The notes beneath the pieces were generated by a model. The model worked only from the letters and a program-made list of their open reading frames with translations, made no database searches and was not told where the DNA came from. From positions 1 through 29,436 of the forward strand of contig DASQWB010000086.1 in NCBI GenBank assembly GCA_035640455.1: 29,436 nucleotides of DNA, written 5' to 3'. This document shows positions 24,993 to 29,436 of this stretch, piece after piece (position 1 is the stretch's first letter; each line of letters starts with the position of its first letter). This DNA comes from AC-50 sp035640455. GTDB lineage: Bacteria > Actinomycetota > Thermoleophilia > Gaiellales > Gaiellaceae. The position numbers and the translations under genes were made by a program.

Positions 24993-25047
24993 CGGCGGCC
25001 GGGGGTGGTGACTGTCACGTGACAGTCACCGGTGGCCCCGGCGGCCG
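24993..25047. terminator. long bidirectional hairpin at the end of the NRPS-PKS operon
   Basis: The core is a perfect 24-base palindrome (25007-25030) with half-site GGTGACTGTCAC. After a small internal loop, GCCGGGG (24998-25004) pairs with CCCCGGC (25036-25042), and four more pairs follow beyond one mismatch. It lies in the 86-base gap between the convergent NRPS (stop 24974) and methyltransferase (stop 25061), so it should end transcription in both directions. Confidence 0.7.
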
Positions 25048-25060
25048 TGCCGGAAGGGGA

Positions 25061-26170
25061 TTAGCCCACGAGCCGGTAGAGGCGGTGGAACCGCTCCTCG
25101 ACCGGGACGAGCTCGACGCCGGCGAAGCCGGCGCGCGCCGCGTACTCCCGCACGGTCGCCGGGCGCATCGCGGTACCCGTGCCGGCCGACGGCTGGATCG
25201 AGAGGCAGGCCGGCAGGCAGTGGAGGACGCTCGTCGCGTACTGGAACCGCTCGATCTCGTCGCCGGGCGCGGTGAACGTCTCGGCGACGCGGGCGTCGAG
25301 GACGAGGACGGTGCCGCCGTCGCCGCGGAGCGCGCGGCAGGCCCGGAGCACCTCGACCGGCGCCGCGATCTCGTGCAGCGCGTCGAAGAGGCAGACGACG
25401 TCGTAGCGGCCCTCGAGGCCCGGGTCGCTCGCGTCCCGCACCTCGAACGACACGCGGTCGGCGACGCCCGCCTCCTCGGCGTGCCGCCGCGCGAGGAGGA
25501 TCGTCTCGGCGTCGAGGTCGAAGCCGTCGACGCGAAGGCCGGGATACGCCCGAGCGAGCGCGATGCCCGCCCAGCCGGCGCCGCACGCGACGTCGGCCAC
25601 GCGTGCCCCCGCCGCCTCGAGCCGCGCGTTCACGTCGGGGAGGTGCCGCTCGATCCAGGGGACGAGGAAGTGGCTGAAGAGGGCACGATTCGCGCCGGAA
25701 TGCCCGTTGCGCCAGTCGTCGCCGAAGGTCGCGTCCGCAACGCCGTCGCCGCTCCGGTACGCCTCGAGGAGATCCGGCAGCGCGCGTGCGATGCCGCCGA
25801 GCGGTAGGACGCTCAAGGCCACCATCGACAGCGGGTTCGCCGACTCGCGCAGCACCTCGTCGTGACCTGGCGGCAGGCTGTAGACGCGCTCGTCGGCCGG
25901 CTTGCCGGGATCGTCGACGGCCAGGAGCCCCGCGACCGCCTGCTGCTCCAGCCACTCGCGCGCGTAGCGCGGCGCCAAACCCGCGCGCCCGGCGACCTCC
26001 TCGGCGGTGCCGGGGCCATTCTCCGCCAGCTCCTCGTAGACCCCGAGCCGCACGCCGAGGTAGGTCGAGAGCAGCTCCTGCGTCGCGAGCATGGCGAGGA
26101 ACATCCGCACCGCGAGCGCGCGCGCCTGGCTGCCCGCGGCGACCGGCGAGGTGGTCACGGCCGCGCTCAC
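25061..26170 (-). CDS. SAM-dependent methyltransferase with N-terminal winged-helix domain
   Basis: 369 aa. The N-terminal part (LLSTYLGVRLGVYEELAE, GTAEEVAGRAGLAPRYAREWLEQQAVAGLLAVDD) is the winged-helix dimerisation region seen in Rv2258c-like and O-methyltransferase-like proteins. The catalytic part has the SAM motif I ADVACGAGWAGIALARAYP (near residue 190), the acidic DGFDLDAE at strand 2 and DVVCLFDALHEIAAPVEVL. It probably methylates a small molecule, here most likely the cluster product or a precursor. GTG 26170 overlaps the stop of the diiron gene (GTGA), so the two are translationally coupled on the minus strand. Acceptor atom unknown. Confidence 0.85.
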   Translation of the reverse strand: MSAAVTTSPVAAGSQARALAVRMFLAMLATQELLSTYLGVRLGVYEELAENGPGTAEEVAGRAGLAPRYAREWLEQQAVAGLLAVDDPGKPADERVYSLPPGHDEVLRESANPLSMVALSVLPLGGIARALPDLLEAYRSGDGVADATFGDDWRNGHSGANRALFSHFLVPWIERHLPDVNARLEAAGARVADVACGAGWAGIALARAYPGLRVDGFDLDAETILLARRHAEEAGVADRVSFEVRDASDPGLEGRYDVVCLFDALHEIAAPVEVLRACRALRGDGGTVLVLDARVAETFTAPGDEIERFQYATSVLHCLPACLSIQPSAGTGTAMRPATVREYAARAGFAGVELVPVEERFHRLYRLVG

Positions 26171-27129
26171 GCGGCCCGCCGCCTCGGCACCGCCGGCCGG
26201 GTGAGGTCGAGGCGGTGCAGGCCCTTTCGGACGCGAGGGGTCATTAGGCCGATGCGCTCGAGCGAAGAGGTCGCCTTCGCGAAGACCGCCTGCCGGTAGG
26301 CGATCATCATCTCGTTCCGCTCGGCAAAGGCGATGCCCTCGGCGGCGTCGACGCCGAGCCGGGGCCAGATGTCCTCGAGCAAGAACCAGCGCCGCATCAG
26401 CGCGGAGGCCTCGAGCGCGAGCGTCTCGCGCTCGGCCCGCTCGGCCTCGGTCAGCTCTTTGTAGATGCCCTTGAGGGACAGGATCCCGAAGGCGATGTGG
26501 CGGGCCTCGTCGCGGGCCGCGAGGCGCGTGATCTCACGGACGAGCTCGTCGTGGAAGGCCGTGTGCGCGAGGCGCAGCGTCGCCATCGCGAGCCCTTCGA
26601 GGATGATCTGGAGGCCGAGCGCTGTCACGTCCCAGCGCGCGTCGCTCAGGACGTCCTCCAGCATCGCCGCGAGCGGCGAGGCGATCGGGTACGAGGTCGG
26701 CAGCTTCTCGCGGACATAGCGCGAGAACGCCTCGACGTGCCGCGCCTCGTCGCCGACCTGGCTCGCGGCGAAGTACTTCGCCTCGACGTCGGGCAGCGTC
26801 TCCGCCAGGCGCGCGCTCGCGACGACTGCGCCCTGCTCGCCGTGCGCGAACTGGCTCGCGAGCCAGGCGTGGAACTCCCAGCGGAACGCGTTCCAGGTCT
26901 CCGGCCCGTGGCGCGCGAGCGGCGAGGCCTCGAACGCGGCGAGGCCGAAAGGCGAGTCGTCGGGGAGCGGCGAGCCGAACTCGACTTCCTGCGACCAGTC
27001 GAGGTCGGTGCTCGCGTTCCACTGCAGCCGCTTCCCCTGCTCGTAGAGCGCGGCGATCCGCGGCCGCCTGTCCTCGTAGTCGAAGGAGAGGAGCGCCTCG
27101 ACGGGCGTCGTGACGGCCAGACCTTCCAC
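26167..27129 (-). CDS. ferritin-like diiron protein, probable oxygenase
   Basis: 320 aa, largely helical. The metal ligands of a diiron four-helix bundle are visible in order: Glu 98 (HGEQGA), Glu 128 and His 131 (DEARH), Glu 178 (LEGLAM), Glu 208 and His 211 (RDEARH). This E, ExxH, E, ExxH set is shared by R2-like, desaturase-like and AurF/CmlI-type N-oxygenases. The start LQWNASTDLDWSQEVEFG is reminiscent of ferritin-like proteins in actinobacteria but does not identify the reaction. In this cluster it may hydroxylate carbon, desaturate, or oxidise an amine. GTG 27129 is chosen: TAGATT ends seven bases before it, as in leaderless actinobacterial genes. It is coupled to the methyltransferase downstream. 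Confidence 0.8.
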   Translation of the reverse strand: MEGLAVTTPVEALLSFDYEDRRPRIAALYEQGKRLQWNASTDLDWSQEVEFGSPLPDDSPFGLAAFEASPLARHGPETWNAFRWEFHAWLASQFAHGEQGAVVASARLAETLPDVEAKYFAASQVGDEARHVEAFSRYVREKLPTSYPIASPLAAMLEDVLSDARWDVTALGLQIILEGLAMATLRLAHTAFHDELVREITRLAARDEARHIAFGILSLKGIYKELTEAERAERETLALEASALMRRWFLLEDIWPRLGVDAAEGIAFAERNEMMIAYRQAVFAKATSSLERIGLMTPRVRKGLHRLDLTRPAVPRRRAA

Positions 27130-27136
27130 CTCGCCG

Positions 27137-27142
27137 AATCTA
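27137..27142 (-). promoter_or_regulatory. -10 box for a leaderless diiron gene transcript
   Basis: TAGATT on the minus strand fits TANNNT and ends seven bases before GTG 27129. The transcript would begin at or next to the start codon. No Shine-Dalgarno sequence is present, which agrees with leaderless translation. Confidence 0.5.
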
Positions 27143-27147
27143 GCCCC

Positions 27148-27153
27148 TAGGCT
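27148..27153 (+). promoter_or_regulatory. -10 box for a leaderless C-domain gene transcript
   Basis: TAGGCT on the plus strand fits TANNNT and ends eight bases before GTG 27162. Only 32 bases separate the two divergent start codons, so this box and the one at 27137-27142 lie back to back. A CTAG-CCC-CTAG dyad (27140-27150) overlaps both. Confidence 0.5.
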
Positions 27154-27161
27154 CGGAAATC

Positions 27162-28421
27162 GTGAGCGTTCGCGAGGTTCGCGCGTCGATCGGCCAGCGC
27201 CTGCTCTGGCAGATGGACCACCACCGGGGCGCGAACGGCGCGCTCAACTGTCCGATCTTCCTCCGGCTGCGCGGCCCGGCGCACGTGGGCGAGCTGGAGG
27301 CCGCGATCGACCGGCTCGGGCGGCGGCACGAGTCGCTACGGACGACCTTCGCCGGCCGCGGGCCGCGGCTCACCCAGCTGATCCACGACGTCCCCGAGCG
27401 CATGCCCATCGCGGAGGTCGACCTCTCCGGCGAGGACGACGTCGCGGAGGCGCTCGAGCGTGCGATGGCCGCCGAGGCGCGGACGCCGGTCGACCCGTGC
27501 GAGTGGCCGCTCCGGGCGACGCTCTGGCGGCTCTCGGACGACGAGCACGTCCTCTGCCTGAACATGCACCACCTCGTGACCGACGGCTGGTCGTGCGCCG
27601 TGCTCGCGAGCGAGCTCGGCCGCCTGTACGCGGCGCCCGGGAACGGCGCCCTGCCGGAGGTCGCGTGGCAGTACGAGCAGTGGAGCGAGTGGCAGCAGAG
27701 GCTGCTCGAGGGCGAGACGCTGCGTGGGCTGCGGGACTACTGGCGCCGCCGGCTCGCCGGCGCGACGCTGCCGGCGCTTCCGCGCGCCGCCGTCCGCGCC
27801 GACCCTGCCGAGCGCACGACGCGCGTCGAGCGGGCCTCGCTCGAGGCGCCGGTCGTCGCGCGGCTCGAGCGCCTCGCGCGCGAGGGGCGGACGGGGCTCT
27901 TCGCCGTCGTGCTCGCGGTCCTCTACCTCCTGCTGCACCGGGAGACGGGACAGAGCGACGTCGCCGTGGGCTCGATCTTCGCCAACCGGTCGCGGCCGGA
28001 GCTCCGCCACACGGTCGGCTTCCTCTCCAACATGGTCGTCCTCCGCAACCGCCTCGAACGCCCGTCGTTCGCCGACGTCCTCCGCTCCGTCTCGGAGACG
28101 ATCGTCGGCGCGCTCGCACACCAGGACCTGCCGTATCAGATGCTGCCCCTCGACACGATGGATCCGGGCAGCGGCCGGCCCGACTCGGTCGTCTTCCAGC
28201 TCTTCGCCGGGCCGATGGGCAGGACAGAGACCGCGCGGGGCCGGATCGAGCCGGTCCTCGTCGTGCCCGACGGGATCGGCAGCCGCTGGGACTTCGAGCT
28301 CTCGCTCCTCCCGTCGGCGGACGGGATGACAGTGATGCTGTGCTATGCCGAGGACCTCTTCGAGCCGGAGTGGGCGCGCAGGTTCCTCGACGGCTACGTC
28401 TCGCTCGCGACGAGCGTCTGA
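27162..28421 (+). CDS. stand-alone condensation-domain protein, catalytic motif intact
   Basis: 419 aa, a single NRPS C domain: IGQRLLWQMDHHRG, ELEAAIDRLGRRHESLRTTF, the catalytic HHLVTDGWS with His 136, His 137 and Asp 141, DYWRRRLAGA, VAVGSIFANRSRPELRHTVGFLSNMVVLRN and HQDLPYQML. Unlike the stand-alone C protein at 17087 it keeps the full HHxxxDG motif and should be active. Free C domains of this kind (as VibH in vibriobactin) join a carrier-bound acyl group to a soluble amine or another carrier. With no release domain on the last NRPS, chain release by amide formation is a reasonable guess. The start GTG 27162 appears leaderless. The P450 follows after 53 bases. Confidence 0.88.
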   Translation: MSVREVRASIGQRLLWQMDHHRGANGALNCPIFLRLRGPAHVGELEAAIDRLGRRHESLRTTFAGRGPRLTQLIHDVPERMPIAEVDLSGEDDVAEALERAMAAEARTPVDPCEWPLRATLWRLSDDEHVLCLNMHHLVTDGWSCAVLASELGRLYAAPGNGALPEVAWQYEQWSEWQQRLLEGETLRGLRDYWRRRLAGATLPALPRAAVRADPAERTTRVERASLEAPVVARLERLAREGRTGLFAVVLAVLYLLLHRETGQSDVAVGSIFANRSRPELRHTVGFLSNMVVLRNRLERPSFADVLRSVSETIVGALAHQDLPYQMLPLDTMDPGSGRPDSVVFQLFAGPMGRTETARGRIEPVLVVPDGIGSRWDFELSLLPSADGMTVMLCYAEDLFEPEWARRFLDGYVSLATSV

Positions 28422-28462
28422 CGAGAAGCGACGCGTCGTTGCCGCTCCGCGGAGGCGCGCCC

Positions 28463-28468
28463 TATCCT
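28463..28468 (+). promoter_or_regulatory. -10 box for a leaderless P450 transcript
   Basis: TATCCT, six bases before GTG 28475, fits TANNNT at the distance expected for leaderless transcription. The only purine-rich stretch (GGAGG at 28451) is too far upstream to serve as a ribosome site. Confidence 0.45.
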
Positions 28469-28474
28469 CGGCCG

Positions 28475-29436
28475 GTGCTCGAGACCAGGCCCAGGACGCT
28501 GCCGCCGCGCTTCGATCCCACCGACCCGGCAGTGATCGAGAACCCCTACCCGACCTACGCCGAGCTCCGCCGCGCCGCTCCGCTCTGCCGCTTCGGCCCC
28601 GGCCAGTGGGCGGTCACGCGCTATGCCGACGTCGCCGCGCTCCTGCGCGACAAGCGCCTCGGCAGCGCGTTCCCGGCCGACTTCCACGAGTACTCCGTCG
28701 GCGCCGGGCCGGCCGCGGAGTTCTTCCAGAAGATCGCGATCGTCCGCGACCCGCCGGAGCACACCCGGCTGCGGACGCTCATGCACCAGGCCTTCAGCGC
28801 TCCGATCGTGCGCCAGCTCCGCGAGCACATCGGCACCCTCGTCGATCGCATGCTCGCTCCCGCCCTCGACAGCGGCCGCTTCGACGCCGTCGACGACCTC
28901 GCCTACCCGCTTCCCGTGACCGTCGTCTGCGAGCTGATCGGCATCCCGGCCGCCGACCGCGACGAGGTCCGGCCGCGCGTCGAGGACCTCGTCAAGGGCT
29001 TCACGACGCTCGTCCCCGACGGCGACCGGCCGGCCGTGAACGAGGCCGTCGTCTGGCTCCAGGACTACGTCGGCCGCCTGCTCGAGGAGCGCCGCGCGGC
29101 GCCCGGCGAGGACCTCCTCTCGGCGATGCTCGCCGCCGAGGACGGGGGCGAGACGCTCACGGCCGAGGAGATCGTCGACAACGCCGTCTTCCTCTTCTTC
29201 GCCGGCTTCGAGACGACGAGGAACATGATCTCGACCGGCTGCGCCGCGCTCCTCGAGCACCCCGACGAGCTCGCGCGCCTGCGCACCGACCCGACCCTCG
29301 TGCCGAAGGCGGTCGAGGAGTTCCTGCGCTACGACGCGCCCGTCCAGGGCGCCGGCCGCTTCACGCTCGAGCCCGTGGAGATCGGCGGCCGGACGATCCC
29401 GAAGGAGCGCGTCCTGATCCTCCTGCTCGGCTCCGC
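28475..29436 (+). CDS. cytochrome P450, N-terminal 320 residues, cut by window edge
   Basis: Bacterial class I P450: FDPTDPAVIENPYPTYAELR start, VRDPPEHTRLRTLMHQAFS (the C-helix heme-propionate region), the oxygen-activation I-helix motif AGFETT at 243-248, and the ExxR pair Glu 282 and Arg 285 in EEFLRY. The heme-binding Cys loop lies beyond the window; members are about 400 aa, so some 80 residues are missing. It needs ferredoxin partners and NAD(P)H and would oxidise the free product or a carrier-bound intermediate. Located after an active stand-alone C domain with a separate likely promoter. GTG 28475 is chosen because of the -10 box directly in front and the usual P450 N-terminal length. 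Confidence 0.92.
   Translation, partial: MLETRPRTLPPRFDPTDPAVIENPYPTYAELRRAAPLCRFGPGQWAVTRYADVAALLRDKRLGSAFPADFHEYSVGAGPAAEFFQKIAIVRDPPEHTRLRTLMHQAFSAPIVRQLREHIGTLVDRMLAPALDSGRFDAVDDLAYPLPVTVVCELIGIPAADRDEVRPRVEDLVKGFTTLVPDGDRPAVNEAVVWLQDYVGRLLEERRAAPGEDLLSAMLAAEDGGETLTAEEIVDNAVFLFFAGFETTRNMISTGCAALLEHPDELARLRTDPTLVPKAVEEFLRYDAPVQGAGRFTLEPVEIGGRTIPKERVLILLLGS

Overview
The window is very GC-rich (about three quarters G+C by eye). It uses many GTG and TTG starts, and genes are packed with ATGA/GTGA overlaps. Several genes appear to start directly downstream of a TANNNT -10 box with no leader. This points to a high-GC actinobacterium; a deep lineage such as Thermoleophilia is possible, but that is only an impression. 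Most of the window (about 2.7 to 29.4 kb) is one nonribosomal peptide/polyketide biosynthetic gene cluster that runs off the right edge.

Layout. (1) 1-2083, minus strand: an ordinary-looking acyl-group metabolism operon (PNPOx-like flavoprotein, thiolase, N-terminal part of an acyl-CoA synthetase), probably outside the cluster. (2) 2282-2605, plus: a small protein that may be an ABM-like dimeric alpha/beta barrel, ending at a bidirectional stem-loop. (3) 2701-5928, minus: a LmbU-family pathway regulator with its own promoter, and a 757-aa stand-alone LanB-type (lantibiotic dehydratase, tRNA-dependent) protein. (4) 6060-24974, plus: one nine-gene operon in which every gene overlaps the next. 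The order is NRPS A-T-C-A-T; PKS KS-AT-KR-DH-ACP; 2,4-dienoyl-CoA-reductase-like SDR; degenerate stand-alone C domain; stand-alone carrier protein; type II thioesterase with a Cys nucleophile; two tandem FemAB/GNAT-like proteins; NRPS C-A-T. It ends at a long hairpin. (5) 25061-27129, minus: a methyltransferase coupled to a ferritin-like diiron protein. (6) 27162-29436, plus: a stand-alone C domain with an intact catalytic motif, then a cytochrome P450 cut by the window edge.

How the genes may work together (inference). The first A domain has the serine code DVWHLSLIDK and no upstream C domain, so assembly probably starts with Ser. A second, unusual A domain adds another unit. The PKS module adds a malonyl-derived C2 unit that is ketoreduced and dehydrated, and the SDR may act on the resulting unsaturated intermediate. 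The last module adds a third building block. No chain-terminating TE or R domain is fused to the last NRPS. Release therefore probably depends on a discrete enzyme: the Cys thioesterase, the intact stand-alone C domain, or something outside the window. The diiron protein, P450 and methyltransferase are candidate tailoring enzymes. The LanB-like protein, and possibly the FemAB-like pair, suggest aminoacyl-tRNA-dependent chemistry grafted onto an assembly line. No precursor peptide, transporter, PPTase or MbtH protein is visible.
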